In this document: one piece after another, positions 21,938-31,619 of the stretch
Layout of the letters: the number at the start of each line of letters is the position of its first letter
How positions within the stretch are numbered: position 1 is the stretch's first letter
Assembly (NCBI RefSeq): GCF_964199755.1
Contig: NW_027436216.1
Coordinates: forward strand, 1,183,001-1,247,000
Direction of reading: 5' to 3'
DNA from: Larus michahellis
Taxonomy: Eukaryota; Chordata; Aves; Charadriiformes; Laridae
Length of the DNA stretch: 64,000 nt
Position numbers and translations under genes: made by a program
The notes under the pieces: generated by a model
Told to the model about the DNA's origin: nothing
The model's database searches: none
The model's input: only the letters and a program-made list of their open reading frames with translations

Positions 21938-24021
21938 CTATGGGGCGGGGGCGCCCCCCCCCAGGCTGCCCCGAGAGAGGGTGCGGCTGCGGCCCCGCTC
22001 GCCCTCCCCGGAGGCGGAGCTGGAGACGGAGGCGGTGCGGAAGCGGGAGAGGCGCGTCATGGCCACCGCCGCCACTGCCGGGAGGGCGTGGCGTCAGGGG
22101 ACACGCCCCCTGCCCCGCAAGCCCCGCCCCTTGGAGCCCCCCCCCGCCCCCCGCAGCGCCCCCCCCCCAGGGGGGTTAGTGCAGGGGGAAATGCCCTCAG
22201 GCCCCGCCCCCGGGGTGTAGGCCACGCCCCCTCCCCGAAGCCACGCCCCCTCCCCGAAGCCCCGCCCCACACCAACGCAAGGAAACAGGCCCCGCCCCCT
22301 CCAAGCGGCTCCAGTAGGGTTAATGGAAGGGAGGAGGCCACGCCCCCTTGCCGCAAGCCATGCCCCCAAGCCCCCAGTGGGGTTAGTGCGGAGCTGCAGG
22401 ACACGCCCCCTTTATTAGGCCACGCCCCCCCACGGGGTTAGTGCAGGGGAGGCGTCCCCGAGGCCACGCCCCCTCCCCGAGGCCACGCCCCTCGTGCACC
22501 CCGTGACATCACACGTGACCTCACAAAGGGGCGGTGACGTCACACGTTGGAGGGGGGGAGGGGGAGGGGGGAGGTGACGTGAGGCGGGGGGGGAGGGTGT
22601 GGCCTCACACGTGACATCACCGCTGACGTCATCGCTGACGTCTCTCCCTACCTGGCCCCACGCTGCGCTTGCGGTCCAGGACGTGAGGGACTGGGGGGTG
22701 GGGTAATTAACCCCCCGGAGCAATTAATTACCCCCCCGGGTCACTGATTACCCCCACACACCCCCCCCCCCCGCAGCCATTCATTACCCCCCCAGGGCCA
22801 TTAATTAACCTGCAGGGGGGCTAATAATGCACCCCACCCCCTCGGGCAGATTTATACCCCAGGAAAAGCAGTTAATTACCCCCCCCGGAGCACTAATTAA
22901 CCCAGGGGTCATTAATTGCTGTCCCCGGGGGTCTTCATTACCCCCCAGGGCAATTAATTGCCCCCCCCCTTGGGTGCTAATTTCTCCCCGGGGGGGGGGG
23001 GGGTTAATTACCCCCGCGGGGGGGGGTTAATGAGCTCTCATGAATATTAATGAGCACTAATTGTACTCACTGTAGCCCATGCCCTGCACGAAGTACTTGA
23101 AGGCCTCTGTCAGCTTGGCCGGCTGGGGGGGGCGGGGGGGGTCAAGACCACGCCCCTTTAGGCCACGCCCCCTTTAAGCCACACCCCAACCCCCCCATAG
23201 GGGGCCCCTCCCCTTTAAGCCCCGCTCCCTCCCCTTAGGCTACGCCCCCTCCCCCTCAAACCACACCCACACCCCCCTTATATGGGGGACGCCCTGAGGC
23301 CACGCCCCCTCCCCCCTTAGCCACGCCCCCCCCAACCAACCCCTTCTATGGCTTTGGTGCGCCCTTACGCCACACCCCCTCCCTTCCAAGCCCTGCCCCT
23401 ACAGCCCCCCATAGAAGGCCGGTGCCAGGCCACGCCCCCCCTTAGGCCATGCCCCCTCAGTCTCCCAGACCACGCCCCCTCCCCCTTAAGCCACGCCCCC
23501 CCGTTGGCGCTGGTGACCTTTGACCCCTCACCTGGCTGAGCTGGGGCTGCCCCCCTCCGTCCGCCATCTGTGGGGTGTCAAAGGTCACGGTGTAGGGGGT
23601 CAAAGGTCACGGGGTCGGGGGGTCAAAGGTCACCTTGAGGAAGGAGGTCTGGGTGGGGTCCAGCTTGGCGTTGCACTCCACCTGGGGGGGGGGGGGGACG
23701 GGCCGTGGCGGGGGTCACGTGACTCCACGAGGGTCACGGGACGGGCCATGTGACCCCGGCACGTGACCTCACGGGGGGGCGGGGTCAGGTGACGTCACTC
23801 ACCACGGCCTCCTCGTGGGGGGAGCCGTCGCCCACCACCAGCAACATGGGGCAGCTTTGGGGGGGGGTGGAGGAGAGAGGGGGTCAAAGGTCACTGTGGG
23901 GGGTCGGAGGCCATCCCGGAGGCACGGGGTCAAAGGTCAGAGGGGCGAGGGGGGGTCGCTCACCGCAGGCTGCCAGCCCCGCTGCGCGCCAGGCCCAGGT
24001 CACCGCGGCTGCGCGGCCCCG

Positions 24022-24068
<47 letters not shown>

Positions 24069-27000
24069 GAGCCGCCACCGCCACGGTGAGTGCCCCCAGT
24101 ACACACCAGTACACACCGGTGCCCCCCCGGTGCCCTCCCAGTATAGCCCAGTGCCCTCCCAGTGCCTCCCAGTACAGCCCAGTCCCTCCTAGTGCCCCCC
24201 AGTACAGCCCAGTCCCTCCCAGTGCCCCACAGCCCCCTCCCAGTGCCTCCCAGTATAGCCCAGTGCCCCACAGCCCCCTCCCAGTGCCTCCCAGTATATC
24301 CCAGTGCCCTCCCAGTGCCCCACAGCCCCCCCCCAGTGCCCCCCAGTACAGCCCAGTGCCTCCCAGTGCCCCACAGCCCCCCACCTGTTGTACATGCCCC
24401 ACAGCAGGGGGGCGTTGGGGGTCGCCCCCAGCCGGGCCCGGCTGCTCTGCACGGCCGGGGGGGCGGCCGACAGCTCCTCCTGTGGGGCAGACCCACAAGT
24501 GAGCCGCAACTGACCCCCCGCCGCTCCCCCGGACCCACAACCGACCCGTAACCCACCCCGAGACCCATAACTGACCCACCCCAGGGCCACGGCTGACTCA
24601 CCACCGACCCACAAGTGACCCCCCAGGACCCATAACTGATGCCCCCAGCCCCACAAGTTCCTCCCCCCGGCCCCACAAGTGCCCCCGGCCCCACCTGGGT
24701 GAAGAGATGGGCCAGGATCATGTCGGTGGTGGAGGACGTCAGGCCCGAGAGCTGTGGGGCAGCAAGTGGGGCGCCATGGGACCCACAGCGACCCATAAGG
24801 AGCCACGGGACCCATGGAACCTACAGGGACCCATGGGACCCACAGAGACCCATAGCGACCCATAAGACCCATAGAGACCCACAGTGACCCATAGAGACCC
24901 ACGGGACCCATTGGGACCCATGGGACCCACAGAGACCCGTGGGACCCACAGGGACCCGGCGGGACCCATAGGTGCCCCATAGTCCCATGGACACCCGTAA
25001 GTGACCCACAGAACATCTAGAGGTGCCCCATAGCGCCGTGGAGACCCATAAGTGACCCGCGGCTGCTCCGTAGCCCCATGGAGACCCATAAGTGACCCAT
25101 AGGTGCCCCATGGAGACCCATAGAAGACCTAAAGGTGCCCCATATGCCCACGGAGACCCACTAGAGCGCCCCACAGCTGCCCCATGGCCGCCCCACGGCC
25201 GCCCCACCTTGTGCGCGGCCCAGTCCATCCAGCCCTTGGCCTGGGGGTCGATGTTGACCAGCACCAGCCCCTCCACCGCCTCGGGGTGCAGCAGCTGTGG
25301 GGCAGGGCCGGGGGTCACCTCCTGCCCCACGGCGGTCCTCTCTGCCACATAGACACCTCCCCGGACCCATAGATTCCCCGCCGGCCCCACAGTGACCCCC
25401 AAGAACCCAACGCAGGAGCTCCTCAAACCTCCTCCGGACCCACAGCGATCCCACCCAAGGGCCCTCCTGCCCCACAGCGACCCCCCTGCCCCATAGCGAC
25501 CTCCCCAGCCCCATAGATTCCCCCCCCAGAGCCCTCCAGACCCACGGCGACCCCCCCAGACCCCCAAATTCCCCCCCCGGAGACCCTTCAGGACCCCTCC
25601 AGAACCCCCCCAGATCCCTCCAGCCCCACAGCGACCCCCAAGTTCTCCCCCAAGGAACCCCCCCAAACCCCCTCCAGACCCACAATGACACTCCCCCCCC
25701 CCCCCGACCCACATGTGTCCCCCCAGATGCCCCACAACTCCCCCGCCAGACCCACAGATCCCCCCCAGGTGACCCATAGCCCCCCTGAGACCCACAGAAC
25801 CCCACAGAACCCCCCCCAGATGCCCCATACACCCCCCCCAGAGACCCTCAGGACCCCCCCTCCAAGGACCCACAGATCTCCCCCCCCCAAGATGCCCCAT
25901 AACCACCCCCGAGCCCCTCCATGTGCCCCCCCCCCCCCCAGCCCCACTCACCCCAAATTTCGCCAGGACGAAGGCGCCGGCCCCCACCCCCATCCCGATG
26001 ATGCTGGCGATGCTGGGGGCGGGGGGTGGAGTGTCACGAGGTCAAGGTCATCCTGACCCCCCCCCCCCGCTATGGGGCAGCCCCCCAACTCACTTGAGGT
26101 ACAGGAGGATGCAGGGGATCATCTCGGCCAGTTGCTCCAGCGAGGGGTACTGGTACCTGGGGGGCAGGGGGGGGTCAACGGGTCAACGGGGGGGTGACAG
26201 GGGGTCAACGGGGTCAACTCGGGGGTTGGTGGGGTCAATGGGGCCAGCTTGGGGGTCAATGGGATCATGGGAGGTCAACTGTGGGTCAACGGGGCCAACT
26301 TGGGGGTCAATGGGATCATGGGAGGTCAACTGTGGGTCAACGGGGCCAACTTGGGGGTCAATGGGATCATGGGAGGTCAACTGTGGGTCAGCGGGGCCAA
26401 CTTGGGGGTCAGCGGGGCCAACTTGGGGGTCACTGGGGTCAACCGGGAGGTCGGTGGGGCCAACTTGGGGGTCAATGAAGCCAACTGGGGGGCCAATAGG
26501 GTCAACTCGGGGGTCGGTGGGGTCAATGGGATCATGGGACGTCAACTGTGGGTCAACGGGGCCAACTTGGGGGTCAGCGGGGCCAACTTGGGGGTCAATG
26601 AAGCCAACTGGGGGGCCAACAGGGTCAACTCGGGGGTCGGTGGGGTCAATGGGATCATGGGAGGTCAACTGTGGGTCAACGGGGCCAACTTGGGGGTCAG
26701 CGGGGCCAACTTGGGGGTCAATGAAGCCAACTGGGGGGCCAACAGGGTCAACTCAGGGGTCGGTGGGGTCAACGGGGCCAACTTGGGGGTCAATGGGATC
26801 ATGGGAGGTCAACTGTGGGTCAGCGGGGCCAACTTGGGGGTCACTGGGGTTAACCGGGAGGTCGGTGGGGCCAACTTGGGGGTCAGTGAAGCCAACTGGG
26901 GGGCCAACAGGGTCAACTCGGGGGTTGGTGGGGTCAATGGGGCCAACTTGGGGGTCAATGGGATCATGGGAGGTCAACTGTGGGTCAGTGGGGCCAACTT

Positions 27001-27325
27001 GGGGGTCAATGGGATCATGGGAGGTCAACTGTGGGTCAGCGGGGCCAACTTGGGGGTCAGCGGGGCCAACGGGGAGGGGCAACGGAGACTCAAGGTGGTC
27101 AATCAAGGGTTCAAGCGGGATCAAGCGGGGCGGGATCAGTGGGGCTGGGGGAGGGGGGGGTTGGGGGGCGGGCGATGGGGGTCGCGGGGCGCCGTGGGTT
27201 GCACCCTGGGGGGTAGGGGGGGGCGCCCTCCTCCATGCCGGGGGGGTCGACGTGGACCACCAGGAAGTTCTTGACGATCTCCCCCATCTCCTCGTGGGCG
27301 AAGAGCGGGGTGAAGCACGACTCGT
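21938..27325 (-). CDS. NDRG2: NDRG2, N-myc downstream-regulated family (3' twelve coding exons)
   Basis: Minus-strand exons, 5' to 3': 27325-27205, 26156-26094, 26012-25952, 25294-25208, 24751-24695, 24479-24385, 24008-23964, 23854-23803, 23681-23634, 23567-23532, 23122-23071, 22074-21938 (stop TAG). Junctions are AG/GT and phases match, giving 283 codons plus stop. The translation follows the NDRG alpha/beta-hydrolase-like fold in order: [37 protein letters not shown] (glycine-rich elbow lacking the serine of true hydrolases), [11 protein letters not shown] with [35 protein letters not shown], then the basic phospho-acceptor tail [22 protein letters not shown] and WMDWAAHK favour NDRG2 over NDRG1/3/4. 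NDRG2 is a cytoplasmic stress and differentiation protein without known catalysis. Roughly the first 75-80 residues are missing upstream. Exons 24479-24385 and 24008-23964 have drifted to Ala/Pro/Arg/Gly. The C-terminus lacks the usual family ending. Confidence 0.9.
22100..22500. repeat. Intronic CCACGCCC-type GC-box repeats
   Basis: The last NDRG2 intron carries about eight copies of (C/A)CACGCCCC(C), often preceded by GG and separated by CTCCCCGAAG-like spacers. The motif is the CACCC/GC-box class bound by KLF/SP factors. It is probably simple degenerate repeat expansion. Confidence 0.6.
22690..23045. repeat. Degenerate ATTAATTA/poly-C minisatellite in the last NDRG2 intron
   Basis: Units of about 25-35 bp alternate an AT core (AATTAATTA, CATTAATTAA) with runs of C or G (ACCCCCCC). 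Around ten TTAATTA/ATTAATT cores stand in an otherwise GC-rich region. No coding potential. Confidence 0.65.
23135..23515. repeat. Intronic CCACGCCC-type GC-box repeats, second block
   Basis: The intron between exons 23567-23532 and 23122-23071 is largely degenerate units such as GGCCACGCCCCCTCCCC and AAGCCACACCCC, the same class as 22100-22500. Roughly ten cores. Confidence 0.6.
24023..24068. repeat. (CAGGAG)n hexanucleotide microsatellite serving as polypyrimidine tract
   Basis: About 7.5 perfect copies of CAGGAG on plus; on the NDRG2 sense strand it is (CTCCTG)n. It lies 15-60 bases before the acceptor of exon 24008-23964, the position of the branch point and polypyrimidine tract. Confidence 0.85.
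24085..24380. repeat. Intronic minisatellite of CCCAGTRC units
   Basis: Repeated CCCAGTGCC, CCCAGTACAGCC and CCACAGCCCC motifs fill the intron between the exons at 24479-24385 and 24008-23964. Confidence 0.7.
24765..25195. repeat. Intronic GGGACCCA / GACCCATAG minisatellite
   Basis: The intron between exons 25294-25208 and 24751-24695 is built from 10-16-bp units such as GACCCATAGCGACCCATAAG. No other feature is seen in it. Confidence 0.7.
25302..25945. repeat. Intronic C-rich degenerate repeat
   Basis: The intron between exons 26012-25952 and 25294-25208 consists of loose units of the type GACCCACAGCGACCCCCC and AGATCCCCCC with long C runs. It gives long strand-asymmetric open frames without protein similarity. 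Confidence 0.65.
26165..27085. repeat. Minisatellite in the first visible NDRG2 intron
   Basis: About 900 bp of units around GGGGCCAACTTGGGGGTCAA and GGGATCATGGGAGGTCAACTG. A 51-bp compound unit repeats in tandem near 26245-26400, then larger mixed blocks of about 120 bp recur (GAAGCCAACTGGGGGGCCAA at 26478, 26601, 26724 and 26888). Units in multiples of 3 keep a Gly/Asn-rich frame open; it is intronic, between exons 27325-27205 and 26156-26094. Confidence 0.8.
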
Positions 27326-27369
27326 CTGGGGACAGCCCCACCCCACGGCTATGGGGCTGGACCCACGGC

Positions 27370-28045
27370 CGTGGGGCAGGGGGCACCCATGGGGCCAGGG
27401 AAGGGATGGAAGGGCCCCAGGTGCCCGGGGAGGGGGGACCCAGGGGACTGGGGAGGGGACCCAGGTGGCCGGGGGGACCCCCACCTATGGGGCTGGACCC
27501 GGATCTATGGGGCAGAGGGGACCCAGGTGTCCAGGGGCACACACATCTATGGGGCTGGGACCCCCACCTGTGGGTCTGTCCCCCCATCTCTGGGTCTGGG
27601 TCCCCCATCTATGGGTCTTGGACCCCCTGGTGTGGGTCTAGAACCCCTATCTCCAGGTCTGGGACCCCCAGGTGTGGGTCTGGAACACCCGTCTCTGGGT
27701 CTGGGCCCCCCATGTGTGGGTCCGTCCCCCCACCTCTGGGTCTGGGCCCCCCGTGTGTGAGCCTGGTCCCCCATCTATGGGTCTGGGCCCCCCATGTGTG
27801 GCTCTGGGACCCACCTCTATGGGTCTAGAACCCCCAGGTGTGGCCCTGGTCCCCCATCTCTGGGTCTGGGCCCCCCATGTGTGGGTCTGTCCCCCCATCT
27901 CTGGGCCTGGTCCCCCATCTATGGGTTTGGGACCCCCAGGTGTGGGTCTAGAACCCCCATCTCCAGGTCTGGGACCCCCATCTGTGGGTCTGGAACCCCC
28001 ATCTCTGGGTCTGGGCCCCCCATGTGTGGGCCTGGTCCCCCATCT
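27370..28045. repeat. 21-bp minisatellite upstream of the first visible NDRG2 exon
   Basis: From about 27540 the sequence is a 21-bp repeat of the type TGGGTCTGGGCCCCCCATG / CAGGTCTGGGACCCCCAGG; 27370-27540 is a looser GGGACCCAGG-rich lead-in. It ends abruptly at about 28045 where the 657-bp satellite begins. No earlier NDRG2 exon is found here. Confidence 0.75.
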
Positions 28046-28800
28046 AGAAGAGCTTGCTCTCCCTGTCTTTGAGTACTGTTTTCACTGTCCCGGTTACCTC
28101 TTTGCTAACATTCTCTTCAGAGCTGCAGTGAAACCAGGAACCACGTGGAGAAGGCACCCACACTGAAAATGACTGGAGGGAACATTGGGGCTTCTTCTCA
28201 GTGTCTCTGACATAGGGTTTCACTGTCCCGGGAAAGTCTCTGATAACACCCTGCAGAGCGCTGTGCCCAATATACAGAAACGTCTTGCGGTATCTCCTAC
28301 AGGGAAAGTGCTTGTTCTCAGTGTCTCTGAGAATTGCTCTGATTATCCGTGTGACCTCTTTGCTAAGACTCTCCAGAGAGACATCCTCAAAACCAACACA
28401 CATCTTGACATATCTCCCACATTGATCGCAGTGTCTCCAGAAACGGCATTCAAGGAGCCAGGAACTTTTCTCCCTACACTGTCCATTGAGTTGTCCTCAA
28501 AACCAATATACATCCTGCTATATCTCCCACATGGAAAGTGCCAGGAGGGAGAAGTGGGGATTATGTTTAGACTTTCTCGGAACTGCTTCAAATCAACTAG
28601 ATATCTTTGTGCTGTAAATCTCCCAACAGCCAAACGCAAAAGCAGCAAACATCTCGCTGTATGTCCCACATCCAAAGTGCCAAGAGAGTAATGTAGAGCT
28701 TGCTCTCCCTGTCTTTGAGTACTGTTTTCACTGTCCCGGTTACCTCTTTGCTAACATTCTCTTCAGAGCTGCAGTGAAACCAGGAACCATGTGGAGAAGG
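28046..28800. repeat. 657-bp satellite, left fragment up to the solo LTR
   Basis: Starts within the fifth subunit of the 657-bp monomer (AGAGCTTGCTCTCC) directly after the 21-bp minisatellite. It includes one full monomer with an 18-bp deletion near 28311 and a small insertion near 28690, then breaks at the LTR. More decayed than the main array. Confidence 0.9.
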
Positions 28801-29963
28801 TGTGGAATAAATACTAAATTGGCTAAAAAATACAAAAGTACAGCATTGTTCACACATTAAGGAAAAGTATAAAATCAAGAGGCTTCTGAGGTAGAAAATA
28901 GCCGCAGCTGGCATGAAGGACACAACATCTGTGGTTCCCTGATAAGCTACATGAGGTACGGGACGGGATGCAATTATTCCGTGGCTTTACCTTATGATGT
29001 ATAGCGGATACAGGAATGGGATGATACCATGAAACAGATAAGCTGCCAATTAGCTGCCCGCTAGATGCTCACAGCCAACATTTTGTCAAATTTTGATGAA
29101 ATGCTGTCCTTTGTGCGAACTTTGCTCATTATAATGTCATTATTATAATACCAAAACACACCTCCATCCCGAAGGCTACCCGCCTCCAAGGTGTGACCAC
29201 TCCTTCTTGAGTCTGCGCCCTGAATTTCTCGTAAACTATACCTTTAATTGTGAAGCGAGAGAAATTTACACCAATCATGATAAAAGTATGTATGACTAAA
29301 GTCACTCAAACTCCACCTTGAAGATAACAAATAGTATAAAAATAGCCCAAGAGAGGGGGGATACCCAGGGAAGACACCATCATAAAGAATTACATCACTG
29401 ACTTCTGGGATCAGTCGATGGGCTGAGCCTCTCTTCCCCCCCATAGGGACGCCTTTGGGTAAGACTTAGATTATATCGAGTGCTTCCTCGGGAAACTTAG
29501 AAATTTCTCTAGAGACTCTCTTTTTCTACATTTAAAGCCAGGCTGTATCGTTTATAACTTTGTCGCGCGTTTTGTATATGTAACAATACTTTCATTTGCA
29601 CGTGCTTTGCAGACAGTGTATTTATCACCGGCAATCCTAAGAACCTATATATCTGTTGTTTAAATAAACTGCACTTTTTTTTAAGTAGCTAGTCGTTTTG
29701 GTTTCTCACTGAACGTGACCAAAGACTCGAGAGTGGCCGTGCTAGTTCATGAGCACGACTAGACTGAAGGTGCAGTCCACTATTAGTGTATCCAAATCGT
29801 AATAGTTTAATACATATTAAACGCGATGGGACTGATAGTGCTGAATTGGGCATCACTCAGAATTTAAACCTAGCCGCACCTAGCCTCCCACCTCAGTGAG
29901 GAGTGTTAGAACGCAAGGGGGTTTATCTTCTGCTAAAACCGCTTTGCCCCTTTTCACGCAACA
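28801..29963 (+). mobile_element. Solo LTR inside the 657-bp satellite, same family as the satellite-195 LTRs
   Basis: 1,163 bp with ends TGTGGAATAAA...CACGCAACA and GAAGG on both sides (28796-28800, 29964-29968), a 5-bp target duplication. It aligns along its whole length to the 1,095-bp LTRs at 6596-13720 but with many substitutions and small indels. TATAAAAA at 29335-29342, AATAAA at 29663-29668. An independent insertion from the same family. Confidence 0.9.
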
Positions 29964-31189
29964 GAAGGCACCCACACTGAAAATGACAGGAAGGAACATT
30001 GGGGCTTCTTCTCAGTGTCTCTGACACAGGGTTTCACTGTCCCGGGGAAGTCTCTGCTAACACCCTGCAGAGCGCAGTGCCCAATATACAGAAACGTCTT
30101 GTGGTATCTCCTACAGGGAAAGTGCCAGGAGGAATTGTGGAGCTTGTTCTCAGTGTCTCTGAGAATTGCTCTGATTATCCGTGTGACCTCTTTGCTAAGA
30201 CTCTCCAGAGAGACGTCCTCAAAACCAACACACATCTTGACATATCTCCCACATTGATCGCAGTGTCTCCAGGAAAGGCATTCAAGGAGCCAGGAACTTT
30301 TCTCCCTACACTGTCCATTGAGTTGTCCTCAAAACCAATATACATCCTGCTATATCTCCCACATGGAAAGTGCCAGGAGGGAGAAGTGGGGATTATGTTT
30401 AGACTTTCTCAGAACTGCTTCAAATCAACTAGATATCTTTGTGCTGTAAATCTCCCAACAGCCAAACGCAAAAGCAGCAAACATCTCGCTGTATGTCCCA
30501 CATCCAAAGTGCCAAGAGAGAGCTTGCTCTCCCTGTCTTTGAGTACTGTTTTCACTGTCCCGGTTACCTCTTTGCTAACATTCTCTTCAGAGCTGCAGTG
30601 AAACCAGGAACCACAAGGAGAAGGCACCCACACTGAAAATGCCTGGAAGGAACGTTGGGGCTTCTTCTCACTGTCTCTGACATAGGGTTTCACTGTCCCG
30701 GGAAAGTCTCTGCTAACACCCTGCAGAGCGCAGTGCCCAATATACAGAAACGTCTTGCGGTATCTCCTACAGGGAAAGTGCCAGGAGGGAATTGCGGAGC
30801 TTGGTCTCAGTGTCTCTGAGAATTGCTCTGATTATCCCTGTGACCTCTTTGCTAAGACTCTCCAGAGAGCCGTCCTCAAAACCAACACACATCTTGACAT
30901 ATCTCCCACATTGATCGCAGTGTCTCCAGGAACGGCATTCAAGGAGCCAGCTACTTTTCTCCCTACACTGTCCATTGAGTTGTCCTCAAAACCAATATAC
31001 ATCCTGCTATATCTCCCACATGGAAAGTGCCTGGAGGGAAAAGTGCGGATTATGCTTAGACTTTCTCGGAACTGCTTCAAATCAACTAGATATCTTTGTG
31101 CTGTAAATCTCCCAACAGCCAAACGCAAAAGCAGCAAACATCTCGCTGTATGTCCCACATCCAAAGTGCCAAGAGAGAGCTTGCTCTCC
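29964..31189. repeat. 657-bp satellite between solo LTR and provirus
   Basis: Nearly two monomers resuming exactly where the array broke at the LTR and running to the provirus. The last 6 bp before the provirus, CTCTCC (31184-31189), reappear after it. Confidence 0.92.
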
Positions 31190-31574
31190 TGCCGCGATTG
31201 AGAGACGGGACGCTGCTTGATGCAAGCAAGATGTCGGTTTATTAGAGGCGTCGGAAAGCTTTTATACAGCTACTTAACAGTTACATAAATTACACAAATT
31301 CTACCATTTCTAATTGGCTTAGCTCTAAATGTTTCATTACAATAATCCCTCCTACCTGCGGTTTCGCTACATGCTAGAAGCTACAGTTTTGGAATGTGCT
31401 AAAAGCTACAGTGATAACTTGTTGCCTACTCCCTACTTCTTCAAGGTTATTTATCTCAGACCTGCAAGGCCAGTTGTTCCCTGGCTCCTCAGATTTATTT
31501 GTCTCAGGTCTGCAAGGTCGGCATACCCTCAAATTTCTTGCATACTTGTACTTTTCTGCTAGCCGCCCCCAACA
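31190..31574 (-). repeat. 3' LTR of the provirus
   Basis: 385 bp, TG...CA ends on the minus strand. TATAAAA lies at plus 31260-31266 and AATAAA at plus 31238-31243, so R must be very short, only tens of bases. U3 carries two imperfect copies of a 23-bp motif (plus 31458-31480 and 31494-31516). It looks identical to the 5' LTR. Confidence 0.95.
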
Positions 31575-31592
31575 TCTCCCCCTTTTTTGTTT
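31575..31592 (-). promoter_or_regulatory. Polypurine tract
   Basis: The minus strand reads AAAAAAGGGGGAGA directly before the 3' LTR TGTTGG, the primer for plus-strand DNA synthesis in retroviruses. Confidence 0.88.
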
Positions 31593-31619
31593 CTTTAAAG
31601 GCAGAACTGAGGCACGGGT

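Noticed and set aside
20660..22440. Gly-rich (plus) and Pro-rich (minus) open frames near the NDRG2 3' end
   Set aside because: Low-complexity translations of a G-run minisatellite; only the frame of the NDRG2 terminal exon has family support.
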